Origin: Dehalogenimonas alkenigignens
Lineage (GTDB): Bacteria > Chloroflexota > Dehalococcoidia > Dehalococcoidales > Dehalococcoidaceae
DNA: 64,000 bases
Direction: 5' to 3'
NCBI RefSeq assembly: GCF_001466665.1
Contig: NZ_KQ758903.1
Coordinates: 369,684-433,683 of the forward strand
Part shown: in pieces, positions 44,474 to 52,684 of the stretch
How the letters are laid out: each line of letters starts with the position of its first letter
Position numbering within the stretch: the first letter of the stretch is position 1
The notes under the pieces: generated by a model
Databases searched by the model: none
Told to the model about the DNA's origin: nothing
Seen by the model: only the letters and a program-made list of their open reading frames with translations
Position numbers and translations under genes: made by a program

Positions 44474-45361
44474 CTACGCCAGTTTCTTGGAACTGGTAAC
44501 CCCCAGCGATTTGTAGATCTGAAGGGTGGCGTCGGACTTGTTCAGGGTGTAGAAGTGGATGCCGTCAACGCCCTTGTCCACCAGGTCCCGCACCTGCTCC
44601 GCCGCCCAGTGGACGCCCACGTCCCTGACGCACTCCTCATTCTCCGCCCGTTCGATGGCGCGTAAAAGCGGCGCCGGGAAATGGGTGCCGGCAGCCAGGT
44701 CGGCCATTCTTTTCATCATCTTGACCGAGGTAATGGGCGAGATGCCGGCGACGATGGGCACATTTATGCCGGCCAGGGCGCAGCGCTCGCGGAAATCATA
44801 GAAGTCGCGGTTGTCGAAGAAAAGCTGGGTGCAGATGTAGTCCGCCCCGGCGTCCACCTTGGCTTTCAGGTACTGGATCTCGGTGAGGCGGTTGGGGGTC
44901 TGGGGGTGGCCTTCCGGGTAGCCGGCCACGCCGACGCCCATCTCCGGGAAGTTGTCCTTGATGAACCGCACCAGCTCGATGGCGTAGCTGAAGCCGCCGA
45001 CCTCCGGAACGAAGCTGGTCTGCCCCTTGGGCGGGTCGCCACGGAGGGCCAGGATGTTCTCTATGCCTGATGCGCGGTATTTTTCCAAAATCTGGCAGAT
45101 CTCAGCCCGCGTCGAGCCGACGCAGGTCAGGTGGGAGATGACGGTAAGATCGGTCTCCTTGTGGATGCGGACGAGGAGGTCATGGGTCAGTTCCCGCGTC
45201 GAGCCGCCGGCGCCGTAGGTCACGGAGACGCAGGAAAGCTCCAGCGGCTTGAGGTCTTTAATGGTGGTGAACAGTTCCTCGGCGGCTTCTTCGGTCTTGG
45301 GCGGGAATAGCTCGAAGCTGAAGACGATGCCTTTTTTATTGTAAATGTCGCGGACGTTCAT
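44474..45361 (-). CDS. metF: 5,10-methylenetetrahydrofolate reductase
   Basis: A flavin TIM-barrel enzyme reducing methylene-THF to methyl-THF. At 295 residues it is full length. Landmarks are VFSFELFPPKTEEAAEELF (catalytic Glu), SVTYGAGGSTRE, THLTCVGS-type HLTCVGSTR, NILALRGDPPKG (FAD site), GVAGYPEGHP, GADYICTQLFFD and GISPITS. It supplies methyl-THF for methionine synthesis, and it can be the last reductive step of the methyl branch of the Wood-Ljungdahl pathway. A single-gene unit with no partner metV or hdrA nearby. Confidence 0.95.
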   Translation of the reverse strand: MNVRDIYNKKGIVFSFELFPPKTEEAAEELFTTIKDLKPLELSCVSVTYGAGGSTRELTHDLLVRIHKETDLTVISHLTCVGSTRAEICQILEKYRASGIENILALRGDPPKGQTSFVPEVGGFSYAIELVRFIKDNFPEMGVGVAGYPEGHPQTPNRLTEIQYLKAKVDAGADYICTQLFFDNRDFYDFRERCALAGINVPIVAGISPITSVKMMKRMADLAAGTHFPAPLLRAIERAENEECVRDVGVHWAAEQVRDLVDKGVDGIHFYTLNKSDATLQIYKSLGVTSSKKLA

Positions 45362-45448
45362 ATGCGCCTCCCCGGGTTCCTTTGGGTCAATACCATATTA
45401 ATCCGTTCGCGGTCAGCTTGTCGAACCAGGGATAGGTCTATTCGGGAA

Positions 45449-45483
45449 GATTGCCGCGGCCGCCGTGCGGCCTCGCAATGACA
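45449..45483. repeat. GATTGC...TCGCAA-flanked hairpin repeat, copy 2
   Basis: GATTGCCGCG and TCGCAATGACA flank a hairpin core GGCCGC-CGT-GCGGCC. The flanks match copy 1 (2915-2958) in 9 of 10 and 10 of 11 positions, while the core is different. Confidence 0.6.
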
Positions 45484-45492
45484 AGGAAACGA

Positions 45493-46104
45493 TCAAATAA
45501 CCGCCTGCAAGCCGGAAACGATGAACCAGCCGCCGAAGCCGATGAGGAGCAGCGAGCACAGGGTGAACACCGCCGTCTGGAAAGCGGGAGCCCACAGCCG
45601 GTGGGTTTTGTAAACCAGCCCGGAGACAATCGAAAGCCAGACCAAATCTGTTGACCAGTGGGTCAGGATTAGCGCCCAGAGGCCGCCTGAGCCGAATTCA
45701 GCCGCCTGCAGTACCAGGAGGGCTCCAACGGTCGCCCACCACAGAATGAAGAACGGATTGCCCGCCGAAAGCATGATGCCGGCGGTAAAGGCGTTGTAGC
45801 GGGTATCTTTCTGCCCGGAGGATAGGGATTTGCGGGCGCGGAACATGCCGACGCCCATCCACACCACCATGCCGCCGCCGGCGACGCCGAGGATGAACCT
45901 GACCGCGGCCTGGTCGAAAAACGCGGCGGCGCCGAAGTAGATGAGAAGGATCAGCGGCACCTCGACGACGGCGTGCCCCATTGAGGCCTGGGCGCCGGCC
46001 CACGGCGACTTGTAGCTTTTAGCCAGCACCGTGGCGAACATCGGCCCGGGCATCAGGGCGCCGGACAGCGAAATGACGAAGACAGAGGCCAGAAGCGCCA
46101 GCAT
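45493..46104 (-). CDS. LysE/RhtB family amino-acid exporter
   Basis: A 203-residue membrane protein with six predicted helices. LysE family features include SLSGALMPGPMFATVLAKS at the N-terminus (the conserved PGP), a GHAVVEVPL segment in the second helix, and AGIMLSAGNPFFILWW with the conserved NP. Relatives export basic or neutral amino acids. The substrate is not predictable. It begins 6 nt after yajQ on the minus strand, so the two are probably cotranscribed. Confidence 0.88.
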   Translation of the reverse strand: MLALLASVFVISLSGALMPGPMFATVLAKSYKSPWAGAQASMGHAVVEVPLILLIYFGAAAFFDQAAVRFILGVAGGGMVVWMGVGMFRARKSLSSGQKDTRYNAFTAGIMLSAGNPFFILWWATVGALLVLQAAEFGSGGLWALILTHWSTDLVWLSIVSGLVYKTHRLWAPAFQTAVFTLCSLLLIGFGGWFIVSGLQAVI

Positions 46105-46110
46105 CGCGGC

Positions 46111-46602
46111 CTACCGCTTCATATTCACGAACTGAAGCGGGATATCATAGTCCTGGGCCCTGAGCTGAGCCATGACGGACTGGAGGTCGTCAATCTGCTT
46201 GCCGGTGATCCGGAGCTGGTCTTCCTGAATGGCCGGCTCCACCTTGACCTTCAGGCCTTTGATGAATTTCACCATCTTCTGGGCAAGCTCCCGCGGGATG
46301 CCCTCTTTGATCTTGACCGTCATTTCGGCGCCGCCCTGGGCGGTGGACTCCATTTTGCCGAAGTCCAGGCACTTGGCGTCCAGGCCGAAGCGGATGACCT
46401 GGCCGATGAGCATCTCGGTCATGGCCTTGACCTTGAGGTCGTCGGCGGACTCCAGGTGGATGGTCTTCTCCTTGCGGTTCAAAGAAATCTCGGACTTGAT
46501 GTTGCGGAAATCGTAGCGGGTGGTGATATCCCGCTTGACGTTGTTGATGGCGTTGTCCAGCGCCTGCAGATCCACGGCGCTGACCACATCTACCGACGGC
46601 AT
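46111..46602 (-). CDS. YajQ family (DUF520) nucleotide-binding protein
   Basis: A 163-residue protein with the family signature VDVVSAVDLQALDNAINNVKRDITTRYDFRN, KTIHLESADDLKVKAM and the C-terminal block KGLKVKVEPAIQEDQLRITGKQIDDLQSVM. YajQ proteins have two RNP-like folds and bind nucleotides; a Xanthomonas member binds cyclic di-GMP. The start is ATG 46602 after the SD AAGGAGG. An extended -10 box TGCTACAAT (46631-46639) lies upstream. Divergent from the MBL hydrolase gene. Confidence 0.93.
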   Translation of the reverse strand: MPSVDVVSAVDLQALDNAINNVKRDITTRYDFRNIKSEISLNRKEKTIHLESADDLKVKAMTEMLIGQVIRFGLDAKCLDFGKMESTAQGGAEMTVKIKEGIPRELAQKMVKFIKGLKVKVEPAIQEDQLRITGKQIDDLQSVMAQLRAQDYDIPLQFVNMKR

Positions 46603-46661
46603 GTCTAAGCCTCCTTGAAGCGATGGCGAATATTGTAGCATGAATACCCAGCCTTTGCCCC

Positions 46662-46690
46662 TTGCCCGCCGCCGGGCGAAAGACTATTAT
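46662..46690 (+). promoter_or_regulatory. Promoter of the MBL hydrolase gene
   Basis: TTGCCC (46662-46667), a 17-nt spacer and TATTAT (46685-46690), ending 9 nt before ATG 46700. The leader would be one to three bases. Confidence 0.6.
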
Positions 46691-46699
46691 GGGCGGCGT

Positions 46700-47377
46700 A
46701 TGGAGATCTTCCCCGGCATCCACTGGCTGAAAGGCGTCATCGGCGGCAACTCCTGGCTGGTGATGGAGACCGGATACGCTTTTGTCATCGACACCGGTTC
46801 GCCCGGCAACGCCCACCACATCCTCCGCTGCGCTCAGAACCTGGGCGTGGGCGATAAACTCAAATATATCGTCCTGACCCATGCCGACATCGACCACGCC
46901 GGCTCGGCGGCGGAGTTGAAGAAGCTGACCGGCGCCGCCATCGCCGTTCATACCGCGGAGGTGCCGTTCATGGCGGAAAAATCCAACCTGCCCGGCGCCC
47001 TGCGCTGGCTGGGCGGCGTCTTCCCCAAGATGAGCCGCTGCGCCCGGTTCGAGCCTGACCAGCTGCTGAACGAGGGCGATGTCATCGGCGCCTACGAGGT
47101 GGTCCATGTACCCGGCCATACCCCCGGCAGCATCTGCCTCTACGAACCGCGGAAACTTATCTTCACCGGCGACGCCCTGCGCACCCACGCCCATGACAGG
47201 CTGCTGCCGCCGTCAAGGCCCACCGCCCTGAACCTGCGGCAGGCGACCGATTCGATGCGAAAGATCGCCGGCCTGGATTTCTACGCCCTGTTCGGCGGCC
47301 ACGGCCCGCCGGTCATCGGCAACGCCGGCGCCAAGCTGCGGGACATGATCTCCCGCCTGCCGCGCGAGGCGTTTTGA
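46700..47377 (+). CDS. Metallo-beta-lactamase fold hydrolase
   Basis: 225 residues from ATG 46700 (MEIFPGIHWLKGVIGGNSW). The metal motif is LTHADIDHAG, in which the usual THxHxDH has Ala in place of the first inner His (T-H-A-D-I-D-H). HVPGHTPGSICLY and FTGDALRTH supply further ligands, and GGHGPPV the last. The family covers glyoxalase II-like thioesterases, lactonases and quorum-quenching enzymes; the substrate is unknown. An upstream in-frame ATG at 46640 lies ahead of the promoter and is rejected. The altered inner His may shift metal binding. Confidence 0.88.
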   Translation: MEIFPGIHWLKGVIGGNSWLVMETGYAFVIDTGSPGNAHHILRCAQNLGVGDKLKYIVLTHADIDHAGSAAELKKLTGAAIAVHTAEVPFMAEKSNLPGALRWLGGVFPKMSRCARFEPDQLLNEGDVIGAYEVVHVPGHTPGSICLYEPRKLIFTGDALRTHAHDRLLPPSRPTALNLRQATDSMRKIAGLDFYALFGGHGPPVIGNAGAKLRDMISRLPREAF

Positions 47378-47384
47378 CGTCAGA

Positions 47385-47445
47385 TTTCGAAGCCCGGATT
47401 GGTTTCGGATTTCGATGTTCGTATTTCGGATTTGCATATTGGGGT
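47385..47445. repeat. Degenerate GATTTCG-type short repeat
   Basis: Units such as AGATTTCG, GGTTTCGG, ATTTCGATGTTCG, TATTTCGG and ATTTGC are strung together between the MBL and nurA genes. This is an extragenic low-complexity repeat. It is AT-richer than its neighbours. The rest, to 47505, has a TATACT box and the SD GGGGGAC for nurA. Confidence 0.5.
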
Positions 47446-47505
47446 TGTCCCTCATTACCGCATAAACTATACTAAGTCCGAATAATCGGGCCGGGGGACT
47501 TAAAC

Positions 47506-48711
47506 GTGTCGCTGGACATCACCAGGGTCGCCGCCCAGATAAACGCCATGGCCGAAAAGCTGGCCGAAAACGGCGCCCAGCACCGCGCCCGCCTGGCGGC
47601 CGCCGCCGAACGGCTGGGCAGCGCCGGCGACCCGGCCGCCCTGCGCGACAAGGTGCGCCTCAGCCGGACCAGTTTCCTCCTGGCTGCCCCCTTGACAACC
47701 CTGGACGAACGGCACTGCCCCGCCGGCCCCCCGGCGGCTTATTCCGTTATAGCCGCCGACGGCTCGCATATAGACGTCGACCGCAATTACTCCACGCCCT
47801 GTTCGCTGATCAACATCGGCACGGTGCGCCTGGACTACGGCGCCGAGGCCGGCGCCTGGCTCGACAGCCGGCCGCGGCTCCTCTCCGATGAATCCGACCT
47901 GGTCATCGCCGAGCCGGGCGGCGCCGGGCGGGTCCCGGTCAAGGGCCCGCTCCTGGGCATCAAGCGGGATGTCGAGGAGTGCGCCGCCCTGGCGGCGCTG
48001 GCGGCGGCCCTGCCGCCGGAGAGGCCGGCCCTGGCGCTGGCCGACGGCACGCTCATCCGCTGGAATCTGACGACCCAGAACTACGAACCTTATGTCATCC
48101 GGGAGCTGCTCGACGAGGGATACCTGAAATGCCTGTCGGCGTTCCACAGCCTGTGCGCCCAACGGCCCCTCGGGGTGGCATCGTACATTTCATCCCCCGG
48201 CGGCGAGGAAGTGGTCAATACCCTGCGGCTGACGCTGTGCCCTTATGAACCGGCCAACTGCGACCGCTGCTGCGGCAGGCTGGGGTACGGCGAAAGGCCG
48301 TGCGACCCGGTCTCCGGCGTATCGGACGCCGAGCTTTTCGGGAGGTTCCTGGCCGCCGGCGAACGGTCGGCCATATTCGAAAGCACCTCGAAGGTTATCG
48401 GCCAGTACTACGGCGAGCACCGCATCTGCTTTTTCTACCTGAGACTCGAAGATGAGATAGCCCGGGTCGAGCTGCCGGTGTGGCTGGCAACCGACCCGGA
48501 CCGCGTCGGCCTCATCCATACCTTGGTCCTCGAACAGGTGAAAAAAGGCCACGGCTACCCGGTGGCCCTCTCCGAAGCCCACGAGCAGGCGGTGGTCACC
48601 GGCGCCGACCGGGAAGTCTTCTACGAGGTGATAGACGCCTATCTGGCCGACCGCGGCCTGGCCTCCGCCGTGTCAGCCAAGAGCTTCTCCAAAAAAGCGA
48701 GGTGGATCTAG
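47506..48711 (+). CDS. nurA: NurA domain 5'-3' nuclease
   Basis: A 401-residue NurA protein, the RNase H-like nuclease that works with HerA in DNA end resection. The first catalytic block is YSVIAADGSHIDVDR (acidic metal ligand in ADGS). ALALADGTLIRW is the second, and a C-terminal region holds the last acidic ligands and PVALSEAHEQAVVTG. A CxxC pair, CDRCCG, sits in an insert (about 247). The N-terminus is a long helical arm. The start is GTG 47506 after GGGGGAC. herA lies 1.4 kb downstream on the same strand, with three small genes in between. Confidence 0.9.
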   Translation: MSLDITRVAAQINAMAEKLAENGAQHRARLAAAAERLGSAGDPAALRDKVRLSRTSFLLAAPLTTLDERHCPAGPPAAYSVIAADGSHIDVDRNYSTPCSLINIGTVRLDYGAEAGAWLDSRPRLLSDESDLVIAEPGGAGRVPVKGPLLGIKRDVEECAALAALAAALPPERPALALADGTLIRWNLTTQNYEPYVIRELLDEGYLKCLSAFHSLCAQRPLGVASYISSPGGEEVVNTLRLTLCPYEPANCDRCCGRLGYGERPCDPVSGVSDAELFGRFLAAGERSAIFESTSKVIGQYYGEHRICFFYLRLEDEIARVELPVWLATDPDRVGLIHTLVLEQVKKGHGYPVALSEAHEQAVVTGADREVFYEVIDAYLADRGLASAVSAKSFSKKARWI

Positions 48712-48741
48712 TTTCCTCTCCGGTGAAAGGAGCAAACAACG

Positions 48742-49050
48742 ATGCGCGAACTGGATAAAGCGAGGGTCCTGGCCGTAGCCCGTGAAGCGGCGGCCAAACG
48801 CGGCTTTGTGACCTATGCCGATTTCAATGATTACCTGCGGGAGCTGATCATCAAGAAAAAACTTCAGCCTATTGAGGGCGGCAGGGCGCAGTGGACGCTC
48901 AAAAAGATGCTGGTCGACGCCGCCAACCCGGTGGACGACCGCTACGTCTATTCCCACACCGGCACCAAAACGATGTTCTATCCCGCGGCCTTCGTTGAGG
49001 CCAACCCGATGATGAAAAGCGCGGCCTCGAGGCAGGCCAAACTGGAATAG
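48742..49050 (+). CDS. Uncharacterised 102-residue protein between nurA and herA
   Basis: A basic, mostly helical cytoplasmic protein with no cysteine: EARVLAVAREAAAKRGFVTYADFNDYLRELIIKKKLQP looks like a helical DNA-binding or winged-helix core, and YVYSHTGTKTMFYPAAFVE a beta-rich end. I do not recognise the family. It starts after the strong SD GAAAGGAG, 30 nt downstream of nurA, so it is likely cotranscribed and may assist the NurA-HerA machine. Confidence 0.65.
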   Translation: MRELDKARVLAVAREAAAKRGFVTYADFNDYLRELIIKKKLQPIEGGRAQWTLKKMLVDAANPVDDRYVYSHTGTKTMFYPAAFVEANPMMKSAASRQAKLE

Positions 49051-49054
49051 TAGA

Positions 49055-49474
49055 TTGAATACATCATGGGAAATCTCAACAAGTAATTGGCTCTCGTTCA
49101 GCGCGGTTGGCATTTTTTTCGGGATAATATTGGCTTGGTTTTGGATTAGAGGCAGGGTTTTTGAACATATACATCGCGGGGGCAAAAAGCCCTCTTGGTT
49201 TGTTTTAAAGGTCAAACCGAAAGAACAGCGAATAATCCCAGACGACTATGGGGGGATGCCTCCAAAAATATTTTCAATAATCGGTTTAGCTGCCAGTATT
49301 GTAGGGTATCATGTTTATGTGGTACTTCCAGCATCTCAAAGTGGAATTGCTGGATTTTTGTGGGCAGAAACCAGCGGCACATTGTTTTTTTTACTCACCT
49401 GGATTTCGTTAACGGTATTGGTGGACAAATCATTAACAAAGTCTCTCTCGAGGTCCAAAATCAAGGAGGACTAG
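49055..49474 (+). CDS. Low-GC membrane protein inserted in the nurA-herA locus
   Basis: A 139-residue protein with three likely membrane helices (about 13-33, 73-93 and 103-123), separated by a basic cytosolic segment (HRGGKKPSWFVLKVKPKEQR). The start is TTG 49055 without a good SD; no ATG lies in frame near the N-terminus. Codon use is clearly AT-richer than its neighbours (AAT, ATA, TTT, AAA), which suggests recent acquisition. No family is recognised. Confidence 0.55.
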   Translation: MNTSWEISTSNWLSFSAVGIFFGIILAWFWIRGRVFEHIHRGGKKPSWFVLKVKPKEQRIIPDDYGGMPPKIFSIIGLAASIVGYHVYVVLPASQSGIAGFLWAETSGTLFFLLTWISLTVLVDKSLTKSLSRSKIKED

Positions 49475-49475
49475 T

Positions 49476-50081
49476 TTGCCTGAACTGATATACTCAAAAC
49501 TCGCCGAGGTCATCGAAACCTCATCAACCGGCTTCACCGCCCAGTGCTACGACCTGAACGCCGCCCCGGCGCTGGGGTCGCTGGTGAAAACGTCGCTTGA
49601 TGGAATGACCGTTTACGCCGTCGTAGCCTATGTCTCGACCACGTCTCTGGAACCGGGGCGAAAGCCGGTGGCCCGCGGCAAGGATATCGAGACTGAGGAA
49701 GCCATTTTCCAGGCGAATCCCCAACTCGAAAAGCTACTGCGGTGCGAGGTCGCCGCGATTATCGTCGGGCACCAGCTCGACGGCGAGGTGAAACACTACC
49801 TGCCGCCGCGGCCCGCCCGCCTCCACGGCTTTGTCCACGCCTGCGACGACGCCGAGGTCAGGGCTTTCTCGCAAAAAACGGGGTTCATCAGCCTGCTGCT
49901 CGCGGCCCAGACAGATGTCTCGGCCGAGGAGATGACCGCCGCGGTCATTCGCCGGATGAGCGCCAGTTACGAAGGCGACGGGCGGCGGCAGTTCCTGGTG
50001 ACGGCCGGCAAGGCGCTGGCGCAGCTCCTTTCAGCCGACTATAATCGGCTGAAATCCATCCTGGAAAGGCTGGCCGCATGA
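49476..50081 (+). CDS. HerA-associated protein, probable HAS-barrel type
   Basis: A 201-residue protein whose first part (about 5-110: AEVIETSSTGFTAQCYDLNAAPALGSLVKT, VYAVVAYVSTTS, RGKDIETEEAIFQANPQLEKLLR) looks like the beta-barrel (HAS-barrel) that fronts HerA-like ATPases. It is followed by a helical part ending with KALAQLLSADYNRLKSILERL. Its stop overlaps the herA start by 4 nt (ATGA). I infer a subunit that assembles with HerA. HerA itself also has an N-terminal barrel. The start codon is TTG 49476. Confidence 0.7.
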   Translation: MPELIYSKLAEVIETSSTGFTAQCYDLNAAPALGSLVKTSLDGMTVYAVVAYVSTTSLEPGRKPVARGKDIETEEAIFQANPQLEKLLRCEVAAIIVGHQLDGEVKHYLPPRPARLHGFVHACDDAEVRAFSQKTGFISLLLAAQTDVSAEEMTAAVIRRMSASYEGDGRRQFLVTAGKALAQLLSADYNRLKSILERLAA

Positions 50082-51655
50082 CCGAGAAACTGGGCATCGT
50101 CACCGCCGGGTCGCTCAACAAAGGCATCGAGGTCAAGCTCGACGGCGCCGCCTCAATCGAGGACATGGCCGTCGGCCGCTACGTCACCATCGAGGGCCGG
50201 AAACGCCGCTTCTTCGGCATGATCACCGACGTCTCTTTGGGCGTCACCGACCTCAACCTGACCGTGTCGCCGCCGTCGGGCGATGATTTCCTGTCCGAGG
50301 TGCTGTCAGGGACTTCGGCGTACGGCTCGCTGCACGTGGCGCCCTACCTCACCATCGGCGGCGATGCCAAATCAATCGTCGAGGGCGCTCAACCGGTCAA
50401 GACGATTCCGAGCCATTTTTCGGTCGTCAAAGAGGCCTCGGCCGAGGATATCGAGTCGGTCTTCGGCAAGGAGGACAAGGAGAAGTTCTGGATCGGCAAC
50501 CCCCTGGATATGGAGGTGAAGCTGTGCCTGGACCTGCCGACTCTGGCCAAAAGGTCCAACGGCATCTTCGGCAAGAGCGGCACGGGCAAAACCTTCCTCA
50601 CCCGGATGCTGCTCATCGGCCTGCTGCAGAAGTCGGCGGCGGTCAACCTGGTTTTTGACATGCACTCCGAGTACGGCTGGGCCGGGACGAGCGAAAAGAA
50701 GCGCCAGGTCAAGGCGCTGAAGCAATTATTCCCGTCCAGAGTGGCTGTCTTCACCCTGGACGAGCAGAACTCCCGCGCCCGCGGCGTTTCCACCGACTAC
50801 GTGGTGCAGATCGGCTTCGAGGAGATAGAGCCTGAGGATATCTCCCTGCTGCGGCAGACCCTGAACCTGACCGACCAGGCGGTGGAGGCCGTTTATCAGC
50901 TGCGGCGGCATTACGGCCGGGGCTGGATCGCGGCCGCCCAGAAGATAGAGGATTCCGAGACCCTGGAAGAGCTGAAAATCCACGAGAGCACCTTCCAGAA
51001 CCTGCGCCGCGGCCTCAACACCATTCAAAGGCTGCCGTTCATTTCATCGAATGCCCCGGGCGACGTCGTCGAGCGCATCCTGGCTTATCTCGAATCCGGC
51101 AAGCACGTCGTGCTGGAGTTCGGCCGCTACACCGACATCACCGCCTACATCCTGGTGGCCAACATGCTGACCCGGCGCATCTACGCCCGCTACCGCGACC
51201 GGACGGAGAAAGCCATCGCCGCGGACTCCGGCTACCCCACGCCCCTGGTCATCACCATCGAGGAGGCGCACAAGTTCCTGAACCCGGCCGTCGCCTCGCA
51301 AACGATCTTCGGCACCATCGCCCGGGAGATGCGCAAGTACTCGGTGACGCTGTTAATCATCGACCAGCGGCCGTCGGGCATCGACGAGGAGATCATGTCC
51401 CAGATGGGCACCAAGATCACCTGCCTGCTCGATTCCGAACGCGACATTGACGCCGTGCTGTCCGGCGTCTCCGGCAAAGGGGAGCTCAAGAATGTCCTGG
51501 CCAAACTCTCGGCGCGGCAGCAGGCGCTTATCTTCGGCCACGCCGTGCCCATGCCCGTGGCTTTCGTGCCGCGGGAATACGGCCAGAGCTACGGCGACTG
51601 GGGCGAGCAGGCGGCCAAGGTGACCGACCGGGAAATCGAGGACCTTTGGACGTAG
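50078..51655 (+). CDS. herA: HerA-like DNA translocase ATPase (DUF87)
   Basis: A 525-residue hexameric FtsK/HerA ATPase. The N-terminal HAS-barrel (about 1-95) is followed by the RecA-like domain: Walker A FGKSGTGKT, the DMHSEYGW motif typical of HerA, Walker B VITIEEAHKFL, and the sensor region LIIDQRPSGIDEEIMSQMGTKI. HerA pumps DNA into NurA for end resection. Pairing with NurA on the same strand, and coupling to the HAS-barrel-like gene, support a DNA repair role. HerA also pairs with other nucleases in defence systems; here NurA is the only nuclease seen. Confidence 0.93.
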   Translation: MTEKLGIVTAGSLNKGIEVKLDGAASIEDMAVGRYVTIEGRKRRFFGMITDVSLGVTDLNLTVSPPSGDDFLSEVLSGTSAYGSLHVAPYLTIGGDAKSIVEGAQPVKTIPSHFSVVKEASAEDIESVFGKEDKEKFWIGNPLDMEVKLCLDLPTLAKRSNGIFGKSGTGKTFLTRMLLIGLLQKSAAVNLVFDMHSEYGWAGTSEKKRQVKALKQLFPSRVAVFTLDEQNSRARGVSTDYVVQIGFEEIEPEDISLLRQTLNLTDQAVEAVYQLRRHYGRGWIAAAQKIEDSETLEELKIHESTFQNLRRGLNTIQRLPFISSNAPGDVVERILAYLESGKHVVLEFGRYTDITAYILVANMLTRRIYARYRDRTEKAIAADSGYPTPLVITIEEAHKFLNPAVASQTIFGTIAREMRKYSVTLLIIDQRPSGIDEEIMSQMGTKITCLLDSERDIDAVLSGVSGKGELKNVLAKLSARQQALIFGHAVPMPVAFVPREYGQSYGDWGEQAAKVTDREIEDLWT

Positions 51656-51710
51656 CAAATAGCCTCCGTCGACAACGGGTGGAGATTAGGAATTTCATCC
51701 GGAGAGGGTT

Positions 51711-52043
51711 ATGGCCCGAAATGTTGGGATAGCGGTGATGCTGCTGACGGCAGCGGCTATCCTCGTAACATCGCTCGTTAGCTGGAATTGGCTTGCCGGG
51801 ATAGCTGGCGGGGCGTTTCTGTTGACGGGCTTGGCGAGTTGGAAATGGCAAGCAGGAATTAATTATGCCTTCGGCGTAGGTATTATTTTACTTCTGTCTT
51901 CGATCCCCTTTCTATTCTCGAGCGAATCACCGTGGTATTACGGCACTCTCGGCACGCTTTCTAGCGCCGTTTTTATAATCGGAGCATTGATTACATTCCG
52001 ATTCGACCAAAAGAATAACCAGGTAAGGGGTATGTCGCCATGA
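51711..52043 (+). CDS. Small membrane protein of unknown function
   Basis: A 110-residue protein with four predicted helices (about 5-24, 28-45, 52-70 and 80-100). Composition is AT-richer than its neighbours, as for 49055-49474. It follows the SD GGAGAGGG. The stop overlaps the GNAT start by 4 nt (ATGA). No family is recognised. Confidence 0.6.
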   Translation: MARNVGIAVMLLTAAAILVTSLVSWNWLAGIAGGAFLLTGLASWKWQAGINYAFGVGIILLLSSIPFLFSSESPWYYGTLGTLSSAVFIIGALITFRFDQKNNQVRGMSP

Positions 52044-52684
52044 CCAGCCCGCCGCTACCCGTCCGCAACCTGGGTTTCGATGACATCGAAATCGTCGGCA
52101 CCAATATAAAACTGCGGCCGATGACCCCGGCTGACGCCGATGCCGCCTGGGACCTGGTTCACGATAACCGGGAAATCCTGAAATGGCTGCTGTGGGACGG
52201 CCCGACCGACAAAACCGAATTCGCCCGCCGCTACGCCGAGGATTTTCCGGAAGACATGCGGCAGGGCAGGAGCTACCGCTTCGCCATCGAACCGCTGGCC
52301 GGCCCGGAGTTCGCCGGCAGCATCAGCGTCAAGCTGCCGTACTACCCCAATTCGGCCGACCTGGGCTACTGGCTGGGCATCCCCTTCTGGAACCGGGGCT
52401 ATATGACCGAGGCTATCGGCCTGGCCTGCTACTTCGCTTTCACCTGCCTGGACTGCGTCCGGGTGTCCTCGACCGTCTTTACCGACAATATGGCCTCCCG
52501 CCGGGCGCTGGAGAAGAACGGCTTCATCGTCGACGGGCAGCTGCGGCGCGACGTCTTCAAATACGGCCGGTGGCAGGACACTTACTTCATGACCCTGCTT
52601 TCCGAGGAATGGTGCCGGTCCCGCTTCGAGCCGGTTTCCATCAGGCTGACGCCCCACGTCGAGCCGCCGGGGACGGCGGCGTGA
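52040..52684 (+). CDS. GNAT family N-acetyltransferase (RimJ/RimL type)
   Basis: A 214-residue acetyltransferase. IKLRPMTPADADAAWDLV at the start, GYWLGIPFWNRGYMTEAIGLAC (acetyl-CoA pyrophosphate loop, W..RGYMTEA), and VSSTVFTDNMASRRALEKNGF are classic RimJ/RimL features. Likely substrates are N-terminal amines of ribosomal proteins or small amines; specificity is unknown. It overlaps both neighbours by 4 nt (ATGA and GTGA), which places it in one operon from 51711 to 53493. Confidence 0.9.
   Translation: MTSPPLPVRNLGFDDIEIVGTNIKLRPMTPADADAAWDLVHDNREILKWLLWDGPTDKTEFARRYAEDFPEDMRQGRSYRFAIEPLAGPEFAGSISVKLPYYPNSADLGYWLGIPFWNRGYMTEAIGLACYFAFTCLDCVRVSSTVFTDNMASRRALEKNGFIVDGQLRRDVFKYGRWQDTYFMTLLSEEWCRSRFEPVSIRLTPHVEPPGTAA

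Noticed and set aside
50078-51655. HerA as part of an anti-phage system (HerA with SIR2, DUF4297 or similar)
   Set aside because: The only nuclease partner seen is NurA, the standard repair partner, and no defence-type effector domain is nearby.
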